This document shows, piece after piece, positions 25,948-35,482 of a stretch of 64,000 bases of DNA. A program made the translations under genes and the position numbers. A model generated the notes under the pieces. It was not told the DNA's origin. It ran no database searches and saw only the letters and a program-made list of their open reading frames with translations. How positions within the stretch are numbered: the stretch's first letter is position 1; every line of letters starts with the position of its first letter. The stretch is from Carnimonas bestiolae (GTDB taxonomy: Bacteria; Pseudomonadota; Gammaproteobacteria; Pseudomonadales; Halomonadaceae): NCBI RefSeq assembly GCF_051251125.1, contig NZ_JBPCZL010000001.1; one strand, 5' to 3'.

Positions 25948-26863
25948 ATATGGCCGAATGGTAAAGCAGCAGATTGCGCTTGAAGGCCTTTGCCACAATC
26001 CTCCAGTGGCACGAGCTGCGCACTCTAAACAGCGTTTTCATGTTCAGCGCTAGCGACGCTAGGTACTTACCCTGCTGCGAAAGCACCCTACTTCGGATGC
26101 TCGCGGTAAGAATTCCTATATTGTAAACGGCGTCAGCACTGACGCGCCGAGCCGCCAGATCGTAGTAACGACATTTGGCCAATTCACTTTGCAGGTCCGT
26201 GCGCTTGCTAGTAATTCGCTCGCCCATATGCGAAGTCATTACTACCAGCGTTTCGTCGACCGCCACGATTGAGAAGCCTTTGATATACAGCTTCAGCATC
26301 AGAATCTTGTCTTGATACTTGCGAGTGTTGGAAAAACCATGCACCGCAATAAGCGCTGTGCGACGAATCAGAAACATCGACGTATAAGCGGCATTTTTTG
26401 CGATGAAGTATTCATCCTGCCCGATAGTGCCTTTGATCAGCTTCTCGCGCTTGACCGGCGACAGCACGCCATCCGTGACAAACCGCTCCAACATGTCGCA
26501 ACTGCACACATCAGCGCCTTGCTGTTGCAGCAGATTGATTTGCTTCTCGATTTTATCGGGTAGCATCACGTCGTCATCGTCGAGGAAGGCAACAAACTCT
26601 CCACGCGCGCGGAGAATGCCGGAGTTTCTTGCTCTCGCCCCACCGCCGTTTTGCCGCCGCTTGTAAAGACGAAGCCGGTGAGAGGCGCATGACGCGCATA
26701 TCTGCTTGATGAAGAGGGAGTAATCATCGTCTTCGTTGTCATCAACCACGACAACTTCGATACTGGGATAGGACTGATTGAGCGCACTTTCTATGGCACG
26801 CTTCACGCCCTCTTTTCGCCTAAACGTCGGAATAACGACGCTTACCAGAGGATTGGTGTTCAT
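25946..26863 (-). CDS. GT2 glycosyltransferase, copy A
   Basis: This 305-residue GT-A enzyme has SVVIPTFRRKEGVKRAIESAL, VVVDDNEDDD, NGGGARARNSGI and the metal-binding AFLDDDD. The C-terminal ~60 residues are basic and may contact membranes or the LPS acceptor. It is a clear paralog of the gene at 28183 (shared VCSC, FLIRR/LLVRRAALIAV.GFS, and KAFKRN near the end). The start is the ATG at 26863 after AAGG; a TTG five codons upstream is less likely. Sugar and acceptor unknown. Confidence 0.87.
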   Translation of the reverse strand: MNTNPLVSVVIPTFRRKEGVKRAIESALNQSYPSIEVVVVDDNEDDDYSLFIKQICASCASHRLRLYKRRQNGGGARARNSGILRARGEFVAFLDDDDVMLPDKIEKQINLLQQQGADVCSCDMLERFVTDGVLSPVKREKLIKGTIGQDEYFIAKNAAYTSMFLIRRTALIAVHGFSNTRKYQDKILMLKLYIKGFSIVAVDETLVVMTSHMGERITSKRTDLQSELAKCRYYDLAARRVSADAVYNIGILTASIRSRVLSQQGKYLASLALNMKTLFRVRSSCHWRIVAKAFKRNLLLYHSAI

Positions 26864-27077
26864 GAAGAGCCTTGCCAAGGCTTCGAACCTGAGTGACGTT
26901 CAAAGCAAGAAATAAAACTCACTCATTATAGCGCTAAGCGCGAACGCAAACTTTAACTTGTGCTGAGCATCGTCAAGCCGCACTCCATTCCGGCCAGAAG
27001 TGGCTAACATTATGATAATATGGCAAACATTATGAGCGCTCTGGGGCGCAACATCATCGGCCTCATCGGAAGCAGAA

Positions 27078-28136
27078 ATGAGCATTGCAAGAATCATCAA
27101 AAAGACTATCCGGCGCTATTACTTCAGTTCGCTGGACTACCAACCTGAACAGCTCTCCCCCGCTCAAATAGACACGGTTGTCATCTACCAGCCCGATGCC
27201 GTAGGCGATGCAATGAGCTTATTTCCTGTACTCAGGTCACTGGAACGCTCGTCCATCAAGCGCATCGTGCTGGTGCTGTCCCCGCGCAGCGTCGACGTAT
27301 TCAAGCACTTCCAACCGGCAAACATGGCAGTCGATATCCACGTCGCTCCCCATCGTTTCGAATTAACCAACAAGAGAATCAAGCAGATTGCTCGCCAGTT
27401 GAGGCAGCGCTACGGAAGGCCCGATTTATGTATAGAGGGCACCCGACGCAACAAAACCGCTACCGCGATTTTCGTTGGGCACCTTCGCGCTCGCTGCAAT
27501 CTGGGCGTGAACGGTTCCACCATGCGCTGCTATTCTCGCTTAAACCAACGGGCTCAGGCATTCAGCGACGAAAACACTGCGCTGCCCTTGGTCTGGACCA
27601 GGCTAATGGAAGACTTTGGCTTCCCGACGCCCGCCTCTCGCAATTTCGAGTTTCTCGTTACCCAAGAAACAGAACAAGAGATGGGCACCGCATTATCGGG
27701 AGTCGACCGCTACGCCGTTTTGAATTTGGATGGAAGTGACGAACGCAGGCGCTTTTCAACAAAAAAAGGGCTTCAGATCGCTGAAGCCCTTCACGACAGC
27801 ACTGGGCTGCCCATTTTCATAGTGTTCGGCCCGGGAGGGGAAACAAAGGCGAATCAGATCGCCAGCCGTCTGGACTATGTGCATACGTTACACCAGCCAC
27901 CGTCACTGCAGCGCACAGCGGGCTTGGTGAAACACGCGTCGCTGGTGGTCACGCCCGATACCTCGGTACTGCACATGGCGAGCGCGTTCAATATTCCGGT
28001 CATTGCCATCTACGAGATTTATCGCCCACATTGGCGACCGCTGTCGGATAAATACAGCATCATCGACATGAAAGGCCCTATTGAGGCAATGGAAATAGAA
28101 CAGCTGAGAAGGGAGCTAGACAATCGGTTTGTCTGA
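27078..28136 (+). CDS. GT9 (heptosyltransferase-family) glycosyltransferase, copy B
   Basis: This 352-residue paralog of the 24827 gene has VVIYQPDAVGDAMSLFPVLRSL at the N-terminus and TPDTSVLHMASAFNIPVIAIY at the donor site. The divergence from copy A is extensive, so the duplication is old and the two probably act on different acceptors or sugars. GGAAG precedes the ATG. A convergent GT2 gene follows with only 46 bases between stops. Confidence 0.88.
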   Translation: MSIARIIKKTIRRYYFSSLDYQPEQLSPAQIDTVVIYQPDAVGDAMSLFPVLRSLERSSIKRIVLVLSPRSVDVFKHFQPANMAVDIHVAPHRFELTNKRIKQIARQLRQRYGRPDLCIEGTRRNKTATAIFVGHLRARCNLGVNGSTMRCYSRLNQRAQAFSDENTALPLVWTRLMEDFGFPTPASRNFEFLVTQETEQEMGTALSGVDRYAVLNLDGSDERRRFSTKKGLQIAEALHDSTGLPIFIVFGPGGETKANQIASRLDYVHTLHQPPSLQRTAGLVKHASLVVTPDTSVLHMASAFNIPVIAIYEIYRPHWRPLSDKYSIIDMKGPIEAMEIEQLRRELDNRFV

Positions 28137-28182
28137 TCAGGCGAATGCCCGACGAATTCTTCGGCGGGATGGTCCACGCGAG

Positions 28183-29112
28183 CTACACGCCACTTCGCCT
28201 TGCGAGCACATTGCGCTTGAACGCCTTGAAGGCAATTTTTAACTGCCACGCGTTGCGAGCGCTGGCAAGCGCCCTGCCCGACTGAAGCACGCTGTCCACG
28301 TAATGCCCTTGAGCACACGCAATTCTGCTACGAATGCAGCGGCTCCTGAGTCGAATATTACTGCCAGCGCTGCCTCGTACCTTGTCGGCAATTTTTTCGT
28401 CGAAGTAACAGCGGGTCAGCTTGCCAATAAATCGGTAATCGCTGTTACTAACGCGCTGCTCACCATGTACCGTTAATACGACTAACGCTTTCGGTACGGT
28501 GGTGAAGGTGCAATCTTTCAAGAACAGCTTTAACAGCAGTATTTTTTCCTGGTAGCGGGGAACGGGACTGAATCCACGCACGGCGATCAGCGCTGCGCGT
28601 CGCACCAGCAACATCGATGAATAAATAGAGCTGCGCATCACAAAGTGCTCTGTGTCGCCGAAATCTCCCTTGATAAGCGCCTCTTTCACCACCTCCGACA
28701 CTGCTGAATCTCGCGTGGTTCGCTCCACCATATTGCAGCTACATACGTCTGCACCGGTGCTCGCCAGCGCAGCTACTTGCTGGCGTATCTTGTCTTCGAC
28801 AAAAAAATCATCGTCATCAAGAAAGGCAATGTACTCACCCTTCGCGCGCAGGATGCCGGAATTGCGCGCTTTCCCCCCTCCACCGTTGGAGGGGCGCTTG
28901 AACAGCCTCAGCCGATTATCGTCCCGCTCGCGCACCATCTGCGCCGCAAACTCGGAATAAGCGGACTCTGTATTATCGTCAACGACGATAACTTCCAGGC
29001 ATGGATACGTCTGAGCGAGAGCGCTATCAACTGCGCGTGCTAATGAGTCGGTTCTTTTGAACGTTGGAATGACAATGCTGATGAGCATCGGCGCCTTAGC
29101 AGGGATAGCCAT
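28183..29112 (-). CDS. GT2 glycosyltransferase, copy B
   Basis: This 309-residue GT-A transferase has ISIVIPTFKRTDSLARAVDSAL, VIVVDDNTESAYSE, NGGGGKARNSGILRAKGEY and AFLDDDD. It is a paralog of the gene at 25946. Its ATG overlaps the stop of the upstream ligase-like gene (TGATG), so it is translationally coupled to the polymer operon, whereas copy A stands alone. It may transfer a core or O-unit sugar. Confidence 0.87.
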   Translation of the reverse strand: MAIPAKAPMLISIVIPTFKRTDSLARAVDSALAQTYPCLEVIVVDDNTESAYSEFAAQMVRERDDNRLRLFKRPSNGGGGKARNSGILRAKGEYIAFLDDDDFFVEDKIRQQVAALASTGADVCSCNMVERTTRDSAVSEVVKEALIKGDFGDTEHFVMRSSIYSSMLLVRRAALIAVRGFSPVPRYQEKILLLKLFLKDCTFTTVPKALVVLTVHGEQRVSNSDYRFIGKLTRCYFDEKIADKVRGSAGSNIRLRSRCIRSRIACAQGHYVDSVLQSGRALASARNAWQLKIAFKAFKRNVLARRSGV

Positions 29113-30482
29113 CAAGAACGGATCACTGTCGAATCAACAGAATCTGATGGGCTATCAGCCGCCATAGACGGTTGCCTCCGTTCCAATGAATTGGTCCTTT
29201 GATCGGAGGTAGCCATTATTATCAGCAAAGGGATGGCAAGGGACACGAGAAGGCCTACCTTGTCAGAATCGAATAAAGGATCGCTCACCCCAAACAATAT
29301 GAGAAAGCCAACAAATAAGCGAAACATGTCGTTGACTATGCGTTTGCGCCATGCCAAGAGGATCATTGCAACATGAAAAGACATAACCCCCAATAGTCCT
29401 ATAATGCCTTGAAGAGACATTACTTCGATAATTTCATTGTGCACATGGTGCCTCGCATAACCCGATATCATACTACCAACGGCAGGATCATTTTTTGTCA
29501 TGTCCTGGATAATAGGTTGAATTACAGCGAATCGGTCAGTCGGCGAATATCCCCAAGGGTTGACAATAAATGAATGAATGCCAGCCTTCCACATCACGAG
29601 ACGAGCACCAAGCGAGCCGCCCTGATCACCATGGGCATAACCATAAAGATCTGAGTATATATTATGAAAACGCTCATTCAAAAGCAAAGCAATCACAACA
29701 ACAATAACGATTAAACATAATGCTGAAACAACGGGTCTTGTGTTTATCCTCATTCTATACAGACCCGCTAACTTCCAAATAATGACAACCGCTGCCATAA
29801 GCACCATAATTAGTGCACTGCGCGTTTGCGTCAGCGACACCAGAAAACTGCCACATATAAATGCAATGGTAATTGCTAAATAACTAAATAACGATTTTAG
29901 CCCGTTCAATGCCATGCCACTTATGATTAAGGTCATTGTAGCGAAAACCAGGCCGGCGGGTACTGGATGACCAATTTTTAAGGAAATCCGCCCTACCCCC
30001 TGCCAGTGTTGCTGCAGCCCTTTCACCGCACAAACGGCTAGCGCCAATGTCAATAACAGCAACAAGACCTTGCGCGTGCATGGCAGCACACGTACGTTGA
30101 AGAGCACCACATAGCCAGAAAGTAATGTGCTACAAGCCCAAAACACGCAATTCTTCGTTAGGTATATGCTCATCCAATCGAACGGCGGCGCTATACTAAC
30201 CGTGCTCAGCCAGTAAAGCTGGGACACCAGGAGCAACAATAATCCGCCGCCGACAAGACCAAGGTCTCTCACAGCCCTTCTTGGTACGGCAGGCAGGCAG
30301 CGATCACGAATCAATCTAGCAAGGATATCCATTGCCGCGATGGCAACGGTGACATACAAGCAATGTACCGAAAAGCTCCGGTCATAAGGCATCCCGAACA
30401 TTGCCAAGGCCAGCCCAAGAACTACGAGTGTACTGAGCAATTTGTTCTCAGCGGGGGCGGGCAGGACTTTCGAACCATTCAT
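29112..30482 (-). CDS. O-antigen ligase-like (WaaL/Wzy_C family) membrane protein
   Basis: This protein of about 456 residues has ten or more membrane spans and a large periplasmic loop containing RHHVHNEIIEVMSLQGIIG, the His-Asn...Glu pattern of the Wzy_C/WaaL family. WaaL transfers the undecaprenyl-linked polymer to lipid A-core. Its position between core-type transferases and the polymer genes favours ligase over polymerase, with the next upstream gene as Wzy. The start is set at the ATG at 30482; a TTG at 30518 is in frame but poor. The C-terminal tail is polar. Confidence 0.78.
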   Translation of the reverse strand: MNGSKVLPAPAENKLLSTLVVLGLALAMFGMPYDRSFSVHCLYVTVAIAAMDILARLIRDRCLPAVPRRAVRDLGLVGGGLLLLLVSQLYWLSTVSIAPPFDWMSIYLTKNCVFWACSTLLSGYVVLFNVRVLPCTRKVLLLLLTLALAVCAVKGLQQHWQGVGRISLKIGHPVPAGLVFATMTLIISGMALNGLKSLFSYLAITIAFICGSFLVSLTQTRSALIMVLMAAVVIIWKLAGLYRMRINTRPVVSALCLIVIVVVIALLLNERFHNIYSDLYGYAHGDQGGSLGARLVMWKAGIHSFIVNPWGYSPTDRFAVIQPIIQDMTKNDPAVGSMISGYARHHVHNEIIEVMSLQGIIGLLGVMSFHVAMILLAWRKRIVNDMFRLFVGFLILFGVSDPLFDSDKVGLLVSLAIPLLIIMATSDQRTNSLERRQPSMAADSPSDSVDSTVIRS

Positions 30483-30552
30483 TGCATACCAACTTCTATC
30501 GTTGCGTGAAAAAACCAACTTGATGCCCCCACGTTAATCAGACGCTTTCAGA

Positions 30553-32037
30553 TCACTGCTTCATGGCTTCCGTCGCCCTCCCTCTGGGGTCTCGATTTCC
30601 CGGTGTCATGAAGTAAAGCGCCATGGTGAGGGCGTAGAACACACTATTGTATGCTGACACTGACAGCGATGACAGCATCAGGACTCCTGTCACACAGACT
30701 ATATCGATTTTCCGATAACCTGATTTCCATAACCCGTAAGCCAAAAAGAGATTGAGGAATAGCAAACCAATCAAACCATGATCATAGATCCCTCGAAGCA
30801 AGTACGAATGCAGGATTACCGAATAGCAACGGCCATCATTTTCATAACTAAAAAGCGTGCCCCAATAAGATAGGGCTTGGCAGCTCTCGGCTGATAAAGG
30901 CGTCAAAGGTTTAGTGCCGACCAGATAGTTCCACCAATGCCAGTTCTGAGTAGATTCCAGGAACATGTGCAAAAATTTTACCCGATCAACTGAACCGATT
31001 TTTTGCTGTACTTCCGCGCCACTAACTGTTTCGTCGTGGCTTTCAGAGCCTTGAGAATGATCCAGAGTACCATCATCATGGGCTTTGATATCAGAGGTGG
31101 TCACGTCAGCCGGTGCATCATCAATTCCGGTATCTTGCTGTTGCTCAGGAGAGCCATTGTCAATCGAGACGGAATGACGCTCAGATATCTCTTGCGGGCC
31201 TTGATCTGCAAAAAGTTGTTCTCCTCGATGGTACACCTGAGTCCCAATTTGCGACATGGATATATCCATGCGCCCCAGTACAACACTCGCAATAAGTAAC
31301 AGCAGGAAAGGACAGATCAATAACCATCGAAAACGAACCGATGCCCAGGTCCGAATAGCGCTACAAAAATACACGGCAAACAGACACAACATTGCACTTC
31401 TGGAGCCCGAGAGGTAGACCACCAAAATCATGATAATAAAGGTCCAGAGCTTATGCTTCAGTTGATCGATAGCAAGGAAATAGAGTAGAACCAGAAACAC
31501 TAGTTCAAAGTTGTTTTCCATGTAAACGCCTGGGCGACTACCCATACGCTCATCCACGTTCAACCAACGTGAATAGCCATATTTGATCAAAAATATTGCG
31601 AGCATAAAGTACAACAAGTACTTGATGGCGGGCAATGTGATTGCCCTGCGATTGACCAGAAAGCATAGTAACAATGTATAAACAAATGCTTTATAGGCCA
31701 GCAAATAGTCTTTGATGCTAGCGGGTGATGAAAAGTAAGCTATAAAAAAAGTGGTGATCAGGTAAACGAGACTGATCAGGAAGAACATGCGGGCACCACG
31801 GTCGTTCAGTGGCTTCGCTAAAAAACCTAGCATCGCTATCGAAAGAAACGTTAGCTCGAAAAGAGGAGAAACGGGTAATATATTGTAATTATATGGGCCA
31901 TGATAAAATGGCAGAGTCGTATAAGTAAACAACCCCGTCAAACCTGTGGCTATCAATACTAAGAAAAGAAGCCCGATCGACAATTTCACCGGCATGGGAA
32001 TATCTTGATCACGGCGGTACAGATTATTAAATATCAT
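30553..32037 (-). CDS. wzy: Wzy-like polysaccharide polymerase
   Basis: This is a 494-residue, AT-rich, multi-span membrane protein without close resemblance to one named family. It ends with ILHSYLLRGIYDHGLIGLLFL, typical of O-antigen polymerase/ligase proteins, and an SRSAM motif lies after the mid-protein helices. A very acidic, hydrophilic segment (about residues 280-345, rich in D, E, S and Q) sits in the main periplasmic loop. GAGGAAGAG precedes the ATG. The role as Wzy (polymerising lipid-linked repeat units in the periplasm) is inferred from topology and neighbours. Confidence 0.72.
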   Translation of the reverse strand: MIFNNLYRRDQDIPMPVKLSIGLLFLVLIATGLTGLFTYTTLPFYHGPYNYNILPVSPLFELTFLSIAMLGFLAKPLNDRGARMFFLISLVYLITTFFIAYFSSPASIKDYLLAYKAFVYTLLLCFLVNRRAITLPAIKYLLYFMLAIFLIKYGYSRWLNVDERMGSRPGVYMENNFELVFLVLLYFLAIDQLKHKLWTFIIMILVVYLSGSRSAMLCLFAVYFCSAIRTWASVRFRWLLICPFLLLLIASVVLGRMDISMSQIGTQVYHRGEQLFADQGPQEISERHSVSIDNGSPEQQQDTGIDDAPADVTTSDIKAHDDGTLDHSQGSESHDETVSGAEVQQKIGSVDRVKFLHMFLESTQNWHWWNYLVGTKPLTPLSAESCQALSYWGTLFSYENDGRCYSVILHSYLLRGIYDHGLIGLLFLNLFLAYGLWKSGYRKIDIVCVTGVLMLSSLSVSAYNSVFYALTMALYFMTPGNRDPRGRATEAMKQ

Positions 32038-32105
32038 TTACTCTTCCTCATCCCCGATATGCCATTTTCCAGGAACCCCTACGTTTGGGCCACCTAGAAG
32101 CACTA

Positions 32106-32780
32106 TTAATTAACGTGTTTTATATATTTGAAGGCCCGCACGGGATACTGCACAAAATATCGGGTGAGGAGCCGTCCAGGCTCTTTTCTGAGGCGATATA
32201 ACCAACGCAGGTTATGTCGATCGTAAAATTCGGGATAGTAATCTTTGCCGCCGGCATCCACCAACTGATCAAAATAGCCCCCACAAGTGAAGCCAGTGCC
32301 CCGCCACCCCTTATCGCGCAACTCAAGCAACATGCGCTCCTGACGCCCGCCTCCCATGGCAACTACTATAACGTCAATCCCCTGAGCGGCGGCGATCACT
32401 TTTTCTCGCTGCTCGGTTGTCTCGAAGTAGCCCGGCGACACCAGACTGATGTTCAACCCAGGATATTTTGTCTTGAGAACATTGCTTATTTTTGCGGCCG
32501 TAGCCTTGTCTCCACCGATCAGAGCTACGGAAAGCGCTTCATCCACTGCCTTTTGAAATACCAAAGGCGCTATGGAGGTATCGTCGAAACTGACACGCTC
32601 AACGCTCTTCCGCTTGAGGATTTTGAGGGCCTTCACCATCAGGATGCCATCAGCGTAAAAACGAAAATGCTCAATTTGCCGATCCGACAGTTGCTCCTTC
32701 ACCTCTCCCAGTGAAAAGAGATTGATGAAAGAAGTATCACTGCCCGTTTCCCACGTATATGCGCGCCGAATGAATATCAT
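32106..32780 (-). CDS. WecG/TagA/CpsF-family glycosyltransferase
   Basis: This 224-residue GT26 protein has VALIGGDKATAAKISNVLKTKYPGLNISLVSPGYF, VIVVAMGGGRQERML (the family G-x-x-x-QE site) and a C-terminal membrane-binding tail with NLRWLYRLRKEPGRLLTRYF. GT26 enzymes add the second sugar (ManNAc, ManNAcA or glucose types) to the undecaprenyl-linked first sugar. The gene follows the initiating transferase by 8 bases, consistent with sequential action. Confidence 0.88.
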   Translation of the reverse strand: MIFIRRAYTWETGSDTSFINLFSLGEVKEQLSDRQIEHFRFYADGILMVKALKILKRKSVERVSFDDTSIAPLVFQKAVDEALSVALIGGDKATAAKISNVLKTKYPGLNISLVSPGYFETTEQREKVIAAAQGIDVIVVAMGGGRQERMLLELRDKGWRGTGFTCGGYFDQLVDAGGKDYYPEFYDRHNLRWLYRLRKEPGRLLTRYFVQYPVRAFKYIKHVN

Positions 32781-32788
32781 ATCGTCTC

Positions 32789-34159
32789 TTAATAGGCATT
32801 TTTGCCCACGAATCCCTTGAAAAAGGTCATCGCGATAATCTTCAAGTCAAAAGTAAGCGACCAGTTTTCGATATACCAAAGGTCGAAGCGCACACGCTTT
32901 TCCATCTTATCGAGCGTGTCCGTTTCCCCTCTAAAACCGCTGACTTGAGCCCAACCGGTAATGCCTGGCTTGACCTTATGCCGCTGCATGTAAGATTCCA
33001 CCAACTTCATGTAATACTCGTTATGCGCGAGTGCATGCGGTCTAGGGCCCACGATGGACATACGTCCCTGCAATACATTAAAGAACTGCGGTAACTCATC
33101 AATCGACGTTTTACGCAGAAATGCGCCCACACGAGTGACACGAGGGTCATCTTTGGTGGCTTGCTCTACCTTGCCGTCCTTCTCATCGTGCAAACGCATG
33201 GTACGAAACTTATAAATCTTGAAGCGCCTACCATCGATCCCGGTTCGGTACTGTTTGAAAAGCACCGGGCCTGGCGATGACCATTTAATCATGATGGCAA
33301 CAACCAGGCACAGCGGCGAAATCATTAACAGAATCAATAGCGAACCAACAATGTCTTCAAGCCGTTTCAATGCCTTGTATTCACCCCGAATTGGCGACAT
33401 GTTCAAGTCGAAAGAATAGAAGCCAAACATCTCGCTAACATGATGATTTAAAAGTGGCAGGTCGGTCAGCTCGGGGAAAAAACGGATTTCAATCGTCAAA
33501 AAACGCAATGAATGCATCAGTCGATTGACGTCACTGCCCATTGAAAGAGGAAGTGCCAGCCATAGCTCTCTAAACTCATACTGCTCAACCTGCGCCACAA
33601 TCGCATCAAGGTCGTCGTCGGATATGTGATGATCGATGCGGTAGGTTCCACCAATCGAGTAACGCCGAGTCTTGTCGTTACGCATCCCTCGCACAATATT
33701 CAACAGCGCATCGCTTCTGCCCACCATTAGCACGCGACTCTTGGTACGGTGGCGCATCAGATAAAGACGATTGGCGAAGCCCATCAGACACTTGAAGAGG
33801 AGAGATAAAATAAAACTGCCCGCAAGAGTTGCTGCATACCACAAACGCGAGTATTCGATGGAAAAGTGCAGAATATAAATGAGAGCTGCGCCCACCAGCG
33901 TTGTAATCATCCAGATGGTCATCATCTTGAAGATGACCGAGTGAAAACGCATTCGTAGCCAATTCTGGTAGAGATCGACATGCCAGGAGAAAACGACGAC
34001 CAAAAGCGAAATGATAAGCATCGCTATTTTAAAACGGTCGTGCATTTCAACCGAGCCAAACCGAGCATAGTAGGCGATGGTACCTGCGCCCCACACAGAC
34101 ATGATATCCAGCACCGGGCCTAAAATGCGCAAGGATTTGTAGGATTCTACTCTCAGCAT
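32789..34159 (-). CDS. Undecaprenyl-phosphate sugar phosphotransferase (WcaJ-like)
   Basis: This 456-residue initiating enzyme has four to five N-terminal membrane spans and a central nucleotide-binding-like domain (VLMVGRSDALLNIV). The C-terminal bacterial sugar-transferase domain contains KRLEDIVGSLLILLMISP, PGPVLFKQYRTG, FKIYKFRTM and TSIDELPQFFNVLQGRMSIVGPRP. It loads the first sugar phosphate (glucose in the WcaJ type, galactose in WbaP) onto undecaprenyl phosphate. It is part of the minus-strand polymer operon. Confidence 0.93.
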   Translation of the reverse strand: MLRVESYKSLRILGPVLDIMSVWGAGTIAYYARFGSVEMHDRFKIAMLIISLLVVVFSWHVDLYQNWLRMRFHSVIFKMMTIWMITTLVGAALIYILHFSIEYSRLWYAATLAGSFILSLLFKCLMGFANRLYLMRHRTKSRVLMVGRSDALLNIVRGMRNDKTRRYSIGGTYRIDHHISDDDLDAIVAQVEQYEFRELWLALPLSMGSDVNRLMHSLRFLTIEIRFFPELTDLPLLNHHVSEMFGFYSFDLNMSPIRGEYKALKRLEDIVGSLLILLMISPLCLVVAIMIKWSSPGPVLFKQYRTGIDGRRFKIYKFRTMRLHDEKDGKVEQATKDDPRVTRVGAFLRKTSIDELPQFFNVLQGRMSIVGPRPHALAHNEYYMKLVESYMQRHKVKPGITGWAQVSGFRGETDTLDKMEKRVRFDLWYIENWSLTFDLKIIAMTFFKGFVGKNAY

Positions 34160-34171
34160 TTTAAAAACCCA

Positions 34172-35470
34172 TCAGCCGTGCTGCGCCGGTGACTTCTTCC
34201 ACCAGCCAAGCAAATTGATGTTCATTTTGTTATTCACTGCCCAAGCCGCGACGATATTTTGAAACGCCATGATAATGAAGATGGCCAGTGCAGCACCCAA
34301 GGATCCCAACGCTGGTACAAGCACGACATAACATAATACGCCAATGACAGAGGCTATCAGCAAAATGTTCTTCATCAGAGCGTGATAGCCCGACATGGTC
34401 AGCATGAACACGGCTGGACCTGTCAACACATTCACGAACTGGGCCAGCGCCAGCAGAATTAGACTATATTTGCCAGCTTCGAACCCGTCGCCGAAGAACG
34501 CAAGCACCCAAGAGGGAGCGAATACCAATAGAGCCACGATCGGCGTTGAAAAAAACGTCATGTACTTGGTGGTATCCAGCGCTAGCCTTTTGATACCGGC
34601 ATGATCGCTGATGCTACTCATATGAGCGAAACGCGGCGCCACTATGCTGTCGAATACGGTCAGAATGAAGTTGACCGTAAACGCCAGCCGGTGAGCGATT
34701 GAAAATATCCCAACCGCGGAGCTATTCACGAAGTACCCCAGTGCGACCAACCCACCCCACTGTGTTAGATAAAATACAAAATCAATCTGAAAATAGGTCC
34801 AGAGGGACTTCATGAAAGGGCTGATCGTAGTGAAACTGGTTGGGATACGCACACCCCGCCAACCAATGATCCCTAACCCGACCAGGATCATGATGGACGT
34901 CATTATCACCAAAGCATGCATGCAAAAGCCCGCGCTTAAGGGAACCCCTAGGAAATGGCTACACCAGATCGTCAGAGATGTAAAAAGCGATAACATCCCG
35001 ATCTCGAAGAATGAAGACACTTCCGACAGATTGAACGCACGCATCCAGGCACAGATTAGCAAGGACACCACTAGCAGAGGGAACTCGATCGCCACCCAAT
35101 GAAATACTGTAATCAGATCCTGGTTATGGAAAAGAACGTCGGATATCCAACAGGTACCCCAGAAAACGACGATGGCCAAGGGTACCGAAATAAGTAGGGA
35201 TACCAGAATCGAGCAAAAAAAATGTGTATTGACGTTGTCTTGATCACGTTCACCTACATGGATACCGCCGAATCTGAGCACCGCATTTTCCATGCCGAAA
35301 CAGCCGAAAACCTTCATGCCCATGAGGCACGAAAGTCCTGTCATGAAAAGCCCTGTCTGATAGACCCCCAGCAATACTCCCAGGGTGAAGGTCAGCCCAA
35401 AAGTGCCTGCGGCCGATAATCCACGTGTTGCAAATGTCAGCAACGATTTACGAAGGAACGCGACGTTCAT
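34172..35470 (-). CDS. wzx: Wzx-type flippase (polysaccharide transporter)
   Basis: This 432-residue protein has about twelve membrane spans of the MATE/MOP polysaccharide-export fold. The N-terminal FATRGLSAAGTFGLTFTLG and the mid-protein SIAHRLAFTVNFILTVFDSIVAPRFA are characteristic. It should flip the lipid-linked repeat unit to the periplasm for the Wzy-like protein. AGGAAA lies before the ATG. It is 12 bases from the WcaJ-like gene and AT-richer than the housekeeping genes. Confidence 0.87.
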   Translation of the reverse strand: MNVAFLRKSLLTFATRGLSAAGTFGLTFTLGVLLGVYQTGLFMTGLSCLMGMKVFGCFGMENAVLRFGGIHVGERDQDNVNTHFFCSILVSLLISVPLAIVVFWGTCWISDVLFHNQDLITVFHWVAIEFPLLVVSLLICAWMRAFNLSEVSSFFEIGMLSLFTSLTIWCSHFLGVPLSAGFCMHALVIMTSIMILVGLGIIGWRGVRIPTSFTTISPFMKSLWTYFQIDFVFYLTQWGGLVALGYFVNSSAVGIFSIAHRLAFTVNFILTVFDSIVAPRFAHMSSISDHAGIKRLALDTTKYMTFFSTPIVALLVFAPSWVLAFFGDGFEAGKYSLILLALAQFVNVLTGPAVFMLTMSGYHALMKNILLIASVIGVLCYVVLVPALGSLGAALAIFIIMAFQNIVAAWAVNNKMNINLLGWWKKSPAQHG

Positions 35471-35482
35471 CCCAGGTTTCCT

